Below, piece after piece: positions 35,800 through 48,202 of a DNA stretch of 64,000 bases. Numbering within the stretch: position 1 is the stretch's first letter; every line of letters starts with the position of its first letter. The DNA comes from Polyodon spathula. Its lineage: Eukaryota; Chordata; Actinopteri; Acipenseriformes; Polyodontidae. The notes under the pieces were generated by a model. That model saw only the letters and a program-made list of their open reading frames with translations, was not told the DNA's origin and did not search any database. A program made the translations under genes and the position numbers. The stretch covers positions 4,535,488-4,599,487 of the forward strand of contig NC_054570.1 in the NCBI RefSeq assembly GCF_017654505.1, in the 5' to 3' direction.

Positions 35800-36260
35800 A
35801 GAATGGATGAACTATATTCGACTAATAGATACGAGGTCGACGATGACGAGGACGGCAACCTGCCGTTGGAGGTGTCTCCGTGCAGAGGCGGTCACCTGCG
35901 TCAGTGGACCCTCGTCGCTCATCGGAGGAGCGCCGAGTAGCCTCTCTCGCCCCACATCAGAGAGCGGGGTGTATGTCTCCTGACCACATCACAGAGGAAC
36001 GGTGTAGTTCTCCCTCACTTGCAGGGGAGAGGGGAGTGAACTCCCTGACTTGCGCGAGGGGAGGGGGCGGCTCTCCCTCTCGCTGTGTAAGTGAAACCAG
36101 CAGGCACTCTTCCACTGCTAGTCGTGAGATGGGGACAGAGGCACTCTTCCACTGCGTAGTGGAGATGGGGACGACCACCTCTACCCCTGTCGTAAGAAGC
36201 GGGGACAGCAGGCTTGCGTCACCCACTCAGACCAGAAACAGGAACCAAAAATGAGAACAA
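35800..36260. other. GC- and CpG-rich island, unclassified
   Basis: This block is far richer in G, C and CpG than its surroundings. It contains internally repeated phrases such as GAGATGGGGAC(A/G) and CACTCTTCCACTGC. Open frames occur on both strands without a recognised domain. It may be part of an unrecognised retroelement or a CpG island. I cannot assign a function. Confidence 0.35.
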
Positions 36261-36496
36261 GGAAATGGTGAACTTCGCTGATGCACTGTTTAAAAATTAA
36301 ACAGACAGAAAATAAAAAGGTTTGTAACAAAACACTGACACCGAAACACAGTGACATGTACCGTGGTAGCCAAAATTAAAGAGATGAACCTAATTGGATG
36401 TACTTTACATGTAATTGACATTGTCACCAGTGGACGTTTCTACAGGCAAAAGATGTTGAGATGCTATAACTAATATAATAATAATATTATTAATAA

Positions 36497-36797
36497 GTCT
36501 TCTCTCCAATCCTTTTCTCCACTCAACAAACACACAACCCCGAGTGAGTGAAAAAAAGCTGCTTTTATGCAGCTGTACCGAGACTCGATTGCTAATCAAT
36601 TGGAGTCTCGGTACAACTGCACGTGAATTAATAAAGTGAAATTCCCCGTGCTCACATATTATTATTTTACCTGCACGTGAAGTGCTGTGCAATCCTCGTG
36701 CCTAAATACAAATATACATTTTAAACACTCATGTTACACAGACCCATTTATATCCCGTGTACCAATGACTACACACCAACATTAACACGCTGTAATA
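36497..36797 (-). mobile_element. Solo LTR (family A), partial, antisense
   Basis: The minus strand matches the middle of the LTRs at 4.3, 9.35 and 41.3 kb: the hairpin arms (GTACCGAGACTCC and GAGTCTCGGTAC), the TGCATAAAAGC box and the GAGGATTGCACAGC segment. Both termini are lost. Confidence 0.85.
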
Positions 36798-36829
36798 TAA
36801 CAAGTTGGCCTCCTGACAGCATTTTGAAA

Positions 36830-39800
36830 AAAAAAAACTTTTTGAAAACTTTGATGCTACGACTGACAGGCAGGGCTCAACTTTTTCAAGTGTCAAATCG
36901 GTGTTCTGATCTAGAGTACTTTTCATAACCTGTAAAAGTTTTGAACTCTTTTTGCTGAATTCTACCTCTAGACTGTTACAGTCGTATATCGCTCTGTCAT
37001 GGCCTATAAAAAGAAAACGTTGAAACAAAATCAATTGGACGGTTGGTTTGCTCGCCGCATTGGATTTGTGCAAAATATTCAAAGATCTTCTTGTCTGAAA
37101 CCGCAATGTTGATCGGCACCAAAATTGTCACGTTTACTCATAATAAGGTCCCTTGTAAATTTTATAAAATCCCTGCTTTACGTTAAATATGGATGCATGG
37201 AGCAAAACAATAATTTCACAAGTGCCTATATTAAAGTATAAATCCATACTGCAATACACTAGAGACATGAAAATGGTATGATAGTAGAGGGTAATGCTGT
37301 TTCTTTAATTCTACACCAACCTCCTCTGCATACGCAACTGGCTAGAAAACTGCCTATAACTTTTAAACGGCTGCGCTGAAACTCATGAAATTCAGTACGG
37401 ATGCAGAGGACTGTGGGACGTTGTGCCGTGCTCAACATGGCAGCCTTTGGCGACATGGTGTGGCAGCCATTTTGGATTTACTGAAAATTTTGGACAATAT
37501 TCAAAAGTTCTTCTCATGAACGGTAAATAGTACAGCTGTGAAACATTTTGCACATAGATTTCCACAATTGATTCTACTTTAGGAAATGCATTGGTCGCGT
37601 TGGATTTTGCATAAAATGCTTAAATGACAACTCCTCATGAACCCTTTGGCCGACTGACATGAATCTTTGGTATACGTTACCTTTGTAGTGTCCTCTAAAA
37701 AAAGTAAATCAGGAAAAGTTCCTACATGAAAAAACATGGCTGCCATGAGCCAATCAATATGGGTGACATGCCAGTTTTGCCCATTTTTCACCTGGAAATG
37801 ACACATTCCCATCACTGGGGACAGCTGTTTCCATGGAAAACAGCACAGTCTAGGGGAAAAAACATTTCTTGAAGCAGCTATTTTTCGTTGGTGTCTGCTA
37901 AGAACAGTTTCAGTAAGTCATGTAATTACAGTGGAAAGGCTGATATTATTTTACACACACAAAGTACAGTATACAAAGACACATACTGTAAACATTTTTA
38001 AAGCCCTGTTGCACCTGTACAAAATAATTTGAGCTTGAAATTGCTGTTTAAATATTAACAAATAGACGTTTAAAATGGCGGCACTATTCGTTGTGTGTCT
38101 GTAAAAAAAAACGAGTCAGAATGTACTCGAATTTAATTGCGGTTTTTCAATGTTACTAATGGCTCCTGCTCAATATGCAATGTTTATACACACACGCAAA
38201 CATATATGTGATTTAATTACTATTATTTATTGTAACCCACCCATATTTTACTGTAAAGGTTATGTATTTTTAATCACATGCTGATCGATGTAATGTAAAG
38301 CATTATTGAAATGCTGGGGGCGCAGCAGAATGTATAGATCAGTGCTAAACACAGGGTTCAAATTTGCGAGCTGTGGTTCCACGTGGTTTACTCTGAATTG
38401 CATCCGTGGTAGATCCTGTTCAAGCTTCAATTCAGTATCCCTGCGGCGCAGTAAAAAACAAGGAAGAAAAAATATTCTTAACAATTTACACGCAGTGTAT
38501 GTACATTAAATATCGCCCTGGTTTGCCAACTGTTTATTTTAAACTAGTTGTGTAGATGTCAGTATACCCAAACTTACTGCATTTAATACTACCTCTAAAA
38601 ATGTATTAGCGAAAGTAATTTAATTCGACATCTGGTAGCCGACGTGTTGTTGCTAATCATACTGCCTGGTCTGTTTTCATTGTGTTCATAAAGTTTATTA
38701 AGCCCGTCTTTCAAATCTCTCACATTTCTCTCTCCTTACTCTTTGTTTTATATGTCTGGTGACTGACTTGTAAATACTTTTACTTTAAATCCTAGACTAA
38801 TATGGTAGTATGTACTGTTCCTGTATGCACGGATTCTGGAATTTATTTGTTTTATTATTTAACGTAGGATGTGTTTTGAGATAAATTAGTTTTTATTTGG
38901 GATGCAAGTTTGCCCTCTTGTGGTGAAATTATAGAATGCAGTCTTAGTGAACAAAGACTATTTTTGAAAATCTCACCAGAAGAGACTGTTTATATGACCA
39001 TGAGAACTCATAATTCCTGATAAAGTTTATATTGCCTTACTGTGCAACAGTAACCGTGCAAAAATGATATTGCCTTACCGTGCAAGGGTGCTCTTTGGTC
39101 ACATAATGGACATAATGATGTTTTGTCCAAATGTTTGCATTGCCTGTAACAAACACAGCTGCATATACATTCTTCAAACTTTTGAGTTGTGCAGCCCTAA
39201 TGCCAGCAATTGCATGAAGCCCACTGCTTAAATGTATTTTACTGTAAAAGCTAGTTAGATATTGTTTGCATCCAAATAACTTTTTTAATTTGCTGCTAAG
39301 CAATGCTTCCAATATTTTTGCCAAAATTGACAGTCAGCTGGGTCTAAAATGATTTGTGATGATAACATTTGATCTTTATCAACCAAAGCATTTGAATTTC
39401 ACAGTGACTGCTTGGAAGAAATAAAGTTGCTTGCAATTCTAGTTCTTATTTTTTTTCTTCCAAAAGTTGCTCAAAAATTCAGGAAAATCGCTACGCTGGT
39501 AGATGCCTATGTGCAACAGTCAGCAAATTTGTGCAAATCACATAGTTCGTCAACCACATTGGATTTTGCAGATTTTGTTAAAATGCCTGTGTATTGAAAA
39601 CTACTTACTGCAGAGGTCTGGAAATTGCTGTACATGTTGGAGGATAGGCCATCAGAAGCTGATCGATTGCGTGGTATGGCAGCCATGGTGCTTAACATCA
39701 ATAACAAACAAACAAACATCTTCTCAGAAACTGCTTATCCGATTGAAGCAAAAGTGAGCTTACATGATCTAAGTATGATTATCTTTTACTCTTGTTCAAG

Positions 39801-40080
39801 GGAAGTTGCTACAGTAAAAAACGTGGCTACTGTGGGCCAATGGGCCAATATTGCAGTATAGTCAGTGGTACAATGTAGAAGACTTATGAAACTTTGTATA
39901 ATAGTGGAGGACTATAAGAAGTAATGTCAGTAACGTAATGAAGCTGTTTGATTTCTAACAACCAAAACGCTTGTATTTCACAATAACGGCTTGGAAACCG
40001 TAAAGTTGCATGCAACTCGAGTTTTATTTTATTTTCTTTTTCAGTTCTTGAACTAGTGCTTTATATGTGGTAAGTTAGAA
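36830..40080. other. Intergenic DNA with degenerate internal repeats, no gene seen
   Basis: Related phrases recur at 36.84-37.1, 37.29-37.85 and 39.39-40.05 kb (for example CTTGGAA...AAAGTTGC(A/T)TGCAA, CTTCTCATGAAC, TTGGATTTTGCA). They suggest diverged copies of one unclassified repeat. No transposase-like or host exon was recognised. Confidence 0.4.
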
Positions 40081-40379
40081 AACACTGTATTAACTTGAAT
40101 TAACGACACCCTCAATTTAACACCTCACTCACATACCAGCTTTTTAATACACGCCACCCTCCAATAAATGCTGCTCTCAATAAAGAAACGTAACGGTATT
40201 TTTTTCAAAAAATAAAGAAACGCGCAATTCTAGCTATGTACACGTCACGCCCCCAAATAGACTGCAGCCTCAGTCCACCATGTAATACAAACACAGACAC
40301 CTTAGGAAGCACATTTTACTTTATGGAACATTCCCAATAGACAAAATAAAGATGAACTACTTACAGCTACAGGCTTTTA

Positions 40380-41288
40380 TAGCAAAGTGTGTATCAAAGT
40401 GTGCATGAGACAACAATATCCCAAGCACTCCACAAATCTGGCCTGTATGGTAATGGAAAGAGGAAGCCATGACTCAAGAAAGCCCACCTTGAATTCTGTT
40501 TGGAAGTATGCAAAACAACACTCAGGAGATTCTGCAGCCATGTAGCAAAAACGTTTGTGGTCTGATCAAACTAAAATAGAACTTTTTGGCCTCAATGCAA
40601 ATCGTTATGCTTGGCGCAAACCCAACACAACGCATCACCCAAAGAACACCACCCCTACTGTGAAGCATGGTGGTGGCTGCATCATGTTATTGGGATGTTT
40701 CTCTTCGGCAGGGACTAGGGTATTTGTCAGGATAGAAGTGAAAATGAATGGAGCAAAGTACTGTCCCAAACTTTCTCCATTTGGACAATATAGGCTCTGA
40801 CTGTGGTTTGGTGGCACCCCAGAGCCTTAGAAATGGCTTTGTAACCATTTCCAGACTGATAGGCATCAACAACTTTTTTTCCAGAGGTCTTCAGGAATTT
40901 CTGTTGATTGTGGCATGATGTGCCTCTAGAACCTGTGTGCTGACTACTTCACTCTGATGGTAAGGGCCAAAGTTAGTCAGATTTATATTGGGCAGGGCTG
41001 GCCCAAATCAGGCCTGATTGTTAACCAAAGTATTCAAAGTGCTGACCCTAACTATCCCTTTAATTGGGTTGAATTTTTGGGGCAATAATTTTTTCACACT
41101 TGAAGACTGTGTGTTTGATGTTCTTGCACACCAAACAATTTAAAGAATCACCATACTTTGGTGTCATTTTTTCTCTCAGACTCCCTCTATATACTACTAC
41201 AACCCACAAAAAGATCTGACCAAATTCAATATGAAAAATGTGCAAAAATGCAGTAAATCAGACAGGGGGCAAATACTTTTTCATGGCA
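40380..41288. mobile_element. Rearranged Tc1/mariner: sense interior joined head-to-head to an antisense 5' end
   Basis: Bases 40380-40755 read on the plus strand as the middle of Tc1 transposase ([11 protein letters not shown], then RYAWRKPN and [18 protein letters not shown], the region of the second catalytic aspartate). From about 40755 the sequence switches strand: 40755-41288, read in reverse, is the 5' terminal region and transposase start found at 11.06-11.52 kb. The switch lies in GGAGCAAAGTACTGTCCCAA. The transposase is therefore not encodable. The outer end is interrupted by a solo LTR at 41289. Confidence 0.8.
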
Positions 41289-41876
41289 TGTGAAAGGATG
41301 GCTTTGCAGGGGTGACGTCAGAACCAGGAACAGAAACCAAAACACACTTGCTGGAGGTGAAAACTGAGCTGTGGCGCTGAGTTTATTTATCAAGTAATAA
41401 TACAAACAAAAGATTTAAACAAAACACACAACTTGAAAATAAAGGGCGCGTTGGTCAAATAAACAAACAGACGTGGACGAACCCAACAAGTACCGTGCTG
41501 GTTTTTAGCCAGCACGCTGTAGCAATTGCTATGCTTTTAAAACTACTCTCCTCTCTCTCTCCCGTTCTCCGTTCACCAAACCCGAGTGAGTGAAAACATG
41601 CAGCTTTTATGCAGCTGTACCGAGACTCGATTGCTAATCAATCATTCAATTGGAGTCTCGGTACAACTGCACATGAATTAATAAAGTGCAATTCCCCGTG
41701 CTCACATATTATTTTACCTGCACGTGAAGTGTTGTGCAATCCTCGTGCCTAAATACAAATATACATTTTAAACACTTGTGCTCGTAACCCATATTTTATA
41801 CATAAACACCAACACTAACACACTACATACAACATAAAACACTAATAAATATAAAGGGGAGGGTTACCCCGCCACA
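41289..41876 (-). mobile_element. Solo LTR (family A) inserted at the end of the Tc1 element
   Basis: This 588-bp copy on the minus strand begins TGTGGCGGGG and ends TTTCACA. It includes the hairpin, a TATA-like CATAAAAGCTGC, and an AATAAACTC polyadenylation-like signal followed by a U5-like region, so it is the most complete LTR here. Flanking 5-mers TGGCA (41284-41288) and CGGCA (41877-41881) look like a target duplication with one change. The Tc1 terminus CACTG continues on the right, so the LTR landed within a few bases of the Tc1 end. Confidence 0.85.
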
Positions 41877-41885
41877 CGGCACTGA

Positions 41886-41893
41886 TTATATAT

Positions 41894-41942
<49 letters not shown>
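41886..41942. repeat. (AT)n microsatellite
   Basis: TA dinucleotide run directly beyond the Tc1 end. Confidence 0.96.
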
Positions 41943-41945
<3 letters not shown>

Positions 41946-42487
41946 TATGAGGGTGGGTGGGCTACCCGACAACGCGGGCAACAATCCGAGCTAATGTGCA
42001 TCTAACAACACAATACCTGAAACAATGAACAGCAAACAAAAAAAGATAACTGCGATAGCCCTGCTCTACCGGAGAAAAATAAATAAAGAGCTCTGTGGGT
42101 CCGTGACATCGCCAAGAAAAGATAAAGTTACGGCGAATATCATCGGCTGAAGCAGGAGCTGCGGTTTGTTGAAGGAAGATTTCAACTTTATGTTATACTA
42201 TACAGCTCTGGAAAATCAGAACCCGACTGTACTTATTTTATTTTCTAACAAAGGAGCCTTCTAATTGCCTCTGATTGGCTGCTGGTAGCATGGCGAAAGT
42301 TGAAAATACTTTATTTCTCTGCGGTGCCGCTTCCTGCGACCGCCTGCTTTGAAAACAATTGCTTGTGCCATGCGGGAATGCCACGCCGCGTCCGCTGTGA
42401 ACGGCCCTCGCTGAAGTTATCTTCTTGTAGGAGGTTCACAATTGTTTGGTTTTTATTCAATTGGACTTTTACTCAGTCCTGTACAAT

Positions 42488-42538
<51 letters not shown>
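42488..42538. repeat. (AT)n microsatellite
   Basis: TA dinucleotide run of about 50 bp. Confidence 0.96.
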
Positions 42539-42543
<5 letters not shown>

Positions 42544-42639
42544 AAGCATGTGCTTACTATCTATGAGAAGATTTATTTTCGGTTTCTCTTACAGAGAAGT
42601 TATAAACAAGCAGGTAAACTACAGTGAGAAATAAAACAG

Positions 42640-43300
42640 TAGGATATATTTTATTTTTAGCAGAAATCAAACCGATATTCAGAGGCAGTTTTTCTTAAGG
42701 AAAAATACTGCATGACACTCAACTATCATTCTATCTACACTATCCCCTCTTCTTGTACCGCCCCATAGCAACCAATACACACTTCTGATTGGCTGGTATA
42801 GCACGCCCCTACCTCACAACTCCCACCTAATAGGCTATCATTAACTATCAGTAAATGTACTGCATTGAAGCCCCAAAAACATTTATGGCACCGCTTCTAA
42901 AATGCCTTAAATCGTGTAATAAAATATTGCCGCTTTTGTAAAGCAAGGTATTATTAATAAAGGCCGCCCTCGTTTAAGGGCCGCAGTCATTTTAATCAAT
43001 TTAAAATAAACGCTGAGCCGCCAAATTTCAACACTCTGTCACAGCCACAGTGAATAGCTGCATATTGCACCAATAATCATGGTCACTGGGACAAATAATT
43101 TGAATGTGTTTTTTTCTGTTTTTTTGTTATCTGTATTGAACAGGGTGCGTTTCAGACTAAATCACGTTTTTCATGTGTGACATGTACTTGTAACCTTTAT
43201 AGTTAAAGAGTTACAGGCACAAATCTAACAGTGAAAAAGGCAAAAATAGCTCAGACTCTAAATTAGACCTAATAATAATAATAATAATAAATTAAAGTTG
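42640..43300. other. Possible DNA-transposon remnant, no gene
   Basis: The stretch near 42920-43030 (AATAAAGGCCGCCCTCGTTT, AATAAACGCTGAGCCGCC) and that near 40130-40200 (CACGCCACCCTCCAATAAAT) look like related terminal sequences of a decayed DNA transposon. An (AAT)n run lies at 43270-43290. The call is tentative. Confidence 0.3.
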
Positions 43301-43309
43301 CATTTTTAC

Positions 43310-43568
43310 CTTGGTAGCACATGAAAGCACTCGTCTCAAAAGCAGACTGTCCCTCTAAATTGATTGAAGCACAGAAGTCTGCCCTCCAGTAGTTACAGAG
43401 GACATCATCACTGCCAGTTCTGTGTGTCATCACAATACAGCCCGATCCAGATATTGAGAGAAGCTCCTGTAATATTTAATAGCTGCTTCTTCCTTGCTGT
43501 GCACAGTGGCCAGGTCTGTGTGATTCTCACTACAGTAGCTCTGAGCTTCAGACCAGGATTTCACTGTC
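43310..43568 (-). pseudogene. C-type lectin domain exon, frame-broken
   Basis: A 259-nt exon-like block with a TTTTTGCAG acceptor and a GTAAAA donor encodes one C-type lectin-like domain in three frames. Segment one reads WSEAQSYCSENHTDLATVHS, segment two WIGLYCDDTQNW, and segment three continues through CASINLEGQSAF and FMCYQ at the donor. Each segment matches the family order (conserved cysteines, WIGL, final MCYQ). The frame changes near 43468 and again near 43405, and the original frame runs into TGA. The EPN/WND carbohydrate-binding motifs are not evident. No sister exons were found. The exon's 5' edge coincides with the inverted repeat of a transposon. It is probably a pseudogene; sequencing indels are an alternative. 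Confidence 0.8.
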
Positions 43569-45592
43569 CTGCAAAAATATCCACGTTGGCCGAGCAATGG
43601 CACAGCACAGGCTGAAATATTAGCCCATAACTGGCCGCTGGTGTGGGTCCCACGTGGATTTGCATATCGGGACCAGAAGTCTTTGGCCCAGTGCTGGCTG
43701 CCCACATTGGCACAGTGCTGGCTGCTCACACTGGGCAAATGACTTGGGATAAAAATGGCCCCGATTTGCAAATCCACATGGGTCCAATGTGAGCAACCAG
43801 CACTGGGCCAATGTGAGCAACCAGTGTCAAGGAAATTCATGCTTAAATTCATTTTAATATAAGCACTTCTCAGATATTGAATTCTGTTGTCTGTATTGTC
43901 ATGCTGTGGGGATTGGGTTGATAACACCGATTCCAGAGCATTCTTAACCAGATCTACTACAAACGTTGTAGATAAGGTACAAGACACAAACTGTGTTAAC
44001 TCTTTGAAGCTCTCCTTCCAAAATGCTATCTGATTGTCTGGTTTCCTTAGGTGTCATAAAACTTGTCAAGCTACAGTGCAGTTTTACCATTATTGTGTTA
44101 AAAGTTAGTTAAAATGTTTTAAGAATAATTTTTAATTACACAACTTGTGGACACAAGTTTAATAGTTATTTTTAGTAAGTTTCCAAATAAATCTGAAGTG
44201 TTTATTGTGTTTAAATTAATATTATAAACTAATAACTATTTTTAAATATTATCCTTTGATTGTATTATGATGTGTTTTATATGCTTGTAATAGTAATTTT
44301 CTACGGAGAATGAAACTAAAAGCTGTATGCTTTTCCAATGAATGTAACTAAAGTTATACTGAATAGGAGATTTAAATGATAAATGTAAAATCCTTTCATA
44401 ACAAAATAGGCGGATACATTCCATTTCTAACACACCCTTTTTGTGTGACACGCAGCTGTCTATCAAATACTGTGAACCAATGGAAGGATCGACAAAGACT
44501 TGTTTACAATACAAGGGAATGCCAACATATCGTGTTATTTAAACTCAAAACAAGGATTTTCATTCTCTCTTCTACTTTCTAGGCTCTCTCTGCATTCGTT
44601 CTTTCTTCAATCTCATCGTGCTCAACTCATCAAACTCTGAAGTTCTTCAACGAAGATGCAATGATGTAATCTTCAAAGCTGTCCCGGAGAAGATAGGCTC
44701 CCTCTGGAACGACAAAAGCTTTTGCCTACAGTACAGACTTCACATAGATACTGCACTGCGCTGCTGCACAGCAGACTTCTAAAGAGATGACGGCCGTGTT
44801 AAGAAGACTTTTTTTTTTAAACATCGCACCAACAGAATAAATATCAAACTTATATTGTGTGTTTACAAATAACTGAACTGAAGCCATGGTATTGATATCG
44901 TCACAATACCTAATGTGCGTCTATTCATCTACAGTAGATGCTGGAACATTGTACATGCGTACTTAGCCACGTGGAAGCTGGCGCATGTATATGTAATGTG
45001 TGAATCAAACAAACAATGCACGATGAACTATTAAGACTGCTTCACTAATGCAGAACTCTATGACCAGAGAGCACATCAAGGATTTATTATGCATCACTTT
45101 TCCTTGAATGTTTTATTTGGTTTCTTCTTTATACATATATTTTAACTATGAAGCCGAACCTTTATTCTTATTCCTTTGGTAAAAATCATTTGGATTGTTA
45201 GGTTTCTTTTTGTCTTATAACAAATACACATTTATGATTGATTTGAAATACTTAAACATACATAATATTAATTGTTAATCTCTTTTCATCATGAATCTAG
45301 GGATAATTAAGCCAGAATCGCTAGTTCTTATTGAGGAATTGTGTTTATTATGGTTAGTAATTACATTATGAGCTATAATGGGTATTTTCTTTAATGGTAA
45401 TTGGCGTGGAGACAGTTGTGACATAAACCCTAGATATACAATGTAAATATGCATGACACCAGCACTGGATCAATGACTTGGGGCCAGAATATGCCCTGAT
45501 ATGCAAACACAGGGCCACACAGGGCCCACATCAGTTTCCAGTTAGGGCTAATATTTCAGCCCATGTGGGGCCAATGTGGACATTTTTGCTGG
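43568..45592. mobile_element. Non-autonomous DNA transposon with about 125-bp terminal inverted repeats
   Basis: The left end (43568-43695: CC(T)GCAAAAATATCCACGTTGG, then GGCTGAAATATTAGCCC) and the right end (45459-45592, reversed: CCAGCAAAAATGTCCACATT, then GGCTGAAATATTAGCCC) are diverged inverted copies. Further degenerate copies of the same module lie at 43696-43835. The 1.6-kb interior has no transposase-like frame. Superfamily and target duplication are not clear. Confidence 0.65.
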
Positions 45593-45635
45593 TAAACAAG
45601 TACTTAGTGTCCAACACATAAATAAGAGACTGCAT

Positions 45636-45845
45636 CAGAGCTAACTGCAAAACACTCCGTGAACAAAGAAATATTATCAGCTAACTGCACACAAAACATT
45701 CCGTGAACACAGAAATATTATCAGCTAACTGCACACAAAACATTCCGTGAACACAGAAATATTATCAGCTAACTGCACACAAAACATTCCGTGAACACAG
45801 AAATATTATCAGCTAACTGCACCCAAAACACTCTGTGAACAAAAC
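45636..45845. repeat. Minisatellite, 44-bp unit
   Basis: Nearly five head-to-tail units of AGCTAACTGCACACAAAACA plus TTCCGTGAACACAGAAATATTATC. The outer units are the most diverged. Confidence 0.96.
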
Positions 45846-45849
45846 ATAT

Positions 45850-47060
45850 TTCACAACACACACTAACCATCTGAATTTAATTAAACCTTCTTTTAGTGTT
45901 TCTTTCCTGAGACTTTTTTAGTATTTAAACAGCAAATCCCAGTTGCACCCTTTCGATTTATTTTTTATTTTTTGGAAATACAGTCAGCTTCTTTATACCG
46001 CCTGGTAAGGGCCATGGGCAAAAACGGGCAATAAGCGAGGGTGGCATTATAGTGAGGGGCCAAAAAAAAAACACACACAAACACAACCTACGTTTGCAAT
46101 AAATTAAAACGTTTTATTTTTTTATTCATACAATTACAATATCTCCAGGTCATTTGAATAAAACATTCATCTTTTTTTTTTTTTAAACTACAGTACTAGC
46201 TCTTTTTACGATTGCTGGGAGTCATTTTTCAATACAGCAACCCAATGTGCACAACTCTTAACACATAACGATAAACTCAGTAAAATGCAACCATTTAGAC
46301 ACATTTTTCCATGCTAGCATGCAACATGCATAACTGTAAATCACCTTTTCCAGTCATAAAGGTGCCCTGTCAACCATTAGGACTCATGTCAAACGCTAAC
46401 ACTTATCTGGTAGAGTTTGTAACTATTTGATCACCTGGTAACAATCGGGGGTCATAATTGCAAATCGCTTCCTCTGTGTGAGAATGCAAGACAGCTTGAT
46501 TGATAACGAGTTCATCCCTACAGAAAGCTTTGAGCTTGCTATTACTGTAGGTTTTTTCCCCCCAACAGCAGTATTTGTGATTGTTACTGTAAGACTCATT
46601 TATGTTATTGTGTTTCAAAGATTAAAAAGAAAATGCTCAAATAAATTTTCTGATGTTTTGGACACAGTATTTGCTTTTGGTGTCTTTGTTGCTGCATGGT
46701 TGAACCCACTGCATTCATTTTGCAATGTATACAGGATTTTGATCAATAATTTGGGTTTTGGTCATCTTTGGATTGCTACATGATATTTGATACACTTGTG
46801 TAGAAAATCACCGAATGCTTACTGTACATTATCTAGAATATGTTTTATTCTGGAGATTTTGATATTTTGATTTGACTTGTTTTGATTTGAATTATTTTGT
46901 GTTTGACAGCATTATTTGCTAAGGGCTGTTTTATTTAGCAATGCTTCAAAGATTAAACTTCAGCGATCAAAGCAGCTGATGTTCTGGTGCTATGGTTTGC
47001 TTTTGCATGATGCATTTATCTCATTTGACACAGTAGCATTTATTTTGTACACTGCATGGG
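45850..47060. other. Intergenic DNA, no supported gene
   Basis: No domain-bearing frame. A TA-rich array follows directly. Confidence 0.35.

Positions 47061-47061
<1 letters not shown>

Positions 47062-47119
<58 letters not shown>
47062..47119. repeat. (AT)n microsatellite
   Basis: About 58 bp of TA dinucleotides. Confidence 0.97.
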
Positions 47120-47121
<2 letters not shown>

Positions 47122-47314
47122 TCAACAGCCTACATCGCATGGCGATTGTATCCTGCTTTCACTAACCTTGCAGCTTGCTGTGTGCTGATGACTCGAGGGC
47201 TCTAGGTGACCTCGACACGTCCCTACAGGCTGTTGGTTACTAATACTACTAAAAAAAATACATTTAAAAAAGACTCTTACACTCCAGCTTGCTGATGAGT
47301 GTCTGTGTGTGCTA

Positions 47315-47790
47315 TTGCAGTTTAAAGGTGTCTCGTTGACTGATATCTGTACTGCGGCTATCTGGGCCAGATTCTACCGACTTAACATGGTAGATCCCTC
47401 TATGCCTTCATTAGGCAAAATGGTCCTTGGTGATAGAGAGACGTCCCCCATGTGCTGTCCAATCATTCGCCCTCGCGGCGGCTTTGGTATACTTTCCAAA
47501 AGTATTGTTTAGCGGTCATCTTTGAATTGAGAGGGGGAACGATAGTTTACGGATGTAACACTGGTTCCCTGATAGAGAAGATGACCGCCAAGCTTGCGAG
47601 GTCTCATCACTTGCATTCTTGGATTTAATGCAAAAAAGACTGACTTCTCTACGCAGTGGCTATTTATGACGTCGATGAGGCGGGGCAGAGGACCTCACTC
47701 CATGGAGGAGCCTATCGGCTGCCTTGATATCAAATGCTCAGCGAATACCTACAAGCAGGCATACCCCAAAAGTATTATTGGTGTTCATAT
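47315..47790 (+). mobile_element. DIRS-type retrotransposon, 3' end
   Basis: The first 130 bp encode the C-terminus of a DIRS tyrosine recombinase (FKGVSLTDICTAAIWARFYR); the retained tyrosine follows in this motif. Then comes a 3' terminal repeat region with ACTGGTTCCCTGATAGAGAA and a segment (GCCTATCGGCTGCCTTGATA, then CAAGCAGGCATA) resembling the right end of the DIRS at 29.83-29.94 kb. Everything 5' of the recombinase end is missing. Confidence 0.75.
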
Positions 47791-47924
47791 ACACTTTTGA
47801 TATCATTCAGCCAGACAGTACTCTGAGCACAGGGACAATAAGAAAAACAAGACATTTGAGTTTTGAAGTTGTTAAACTTGTTTATTACTTTTTATTTTAT
47901 TTATTTTTTTTGCCATTTTTAAAT

Positions 47925-48050
47925 ATGCTTTACAATACTTATCTGTGCTTTACAATGCTTGCCTGTCCCTTGCCATAGCTCTCTGTACTTTACAATGCTT
48001 GCCTATGCTTTGCCACACCTCTGTGCTTTATTACACTTTGCTGTGCTTTT
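47925..48050. repeat. Minisatellite family B, small cluster
   Basis: About six degenerate 20-bp units (ATGCTTTACAATACTTATCT, GTGCTTTACAATGCTTGCCT), the same family as at 34.2 and 59-60 kb. It overlaps the likely 3' UTR of the intrinsic-factor-like gene. Confidence 0.85.
48027..48032 (-). terminator. Candidate AATAAA polyadenylation signal of the cblif-like gene
   Basis: AATAAA lies about 171 nt downstream of the stop codon on the coding strand, within the antisense of a minisatellite B cluster. Confidence 0.4.
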
Positions 48051-48202
48051 AATGTGGGTTGCTTTCATAAAGAACTATATTACTGATTATTGCTGATATT
48101 GCATTAGGAAACTGAATCATAGAATTATAATGGGGTTAAAATAAGTGATAATTAAACACAACCTCCACCAATACATGAAAATATGAGATCAAAATCTGGG
48201 AA

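Noticed and set aside
46478..46783. Hydrophobic frame of 101 codons, possible membrane protein
   Set aside because: T-rich DNA gives hydrophobic residues by chance; there are no splice signals, family motif or codon pattern.
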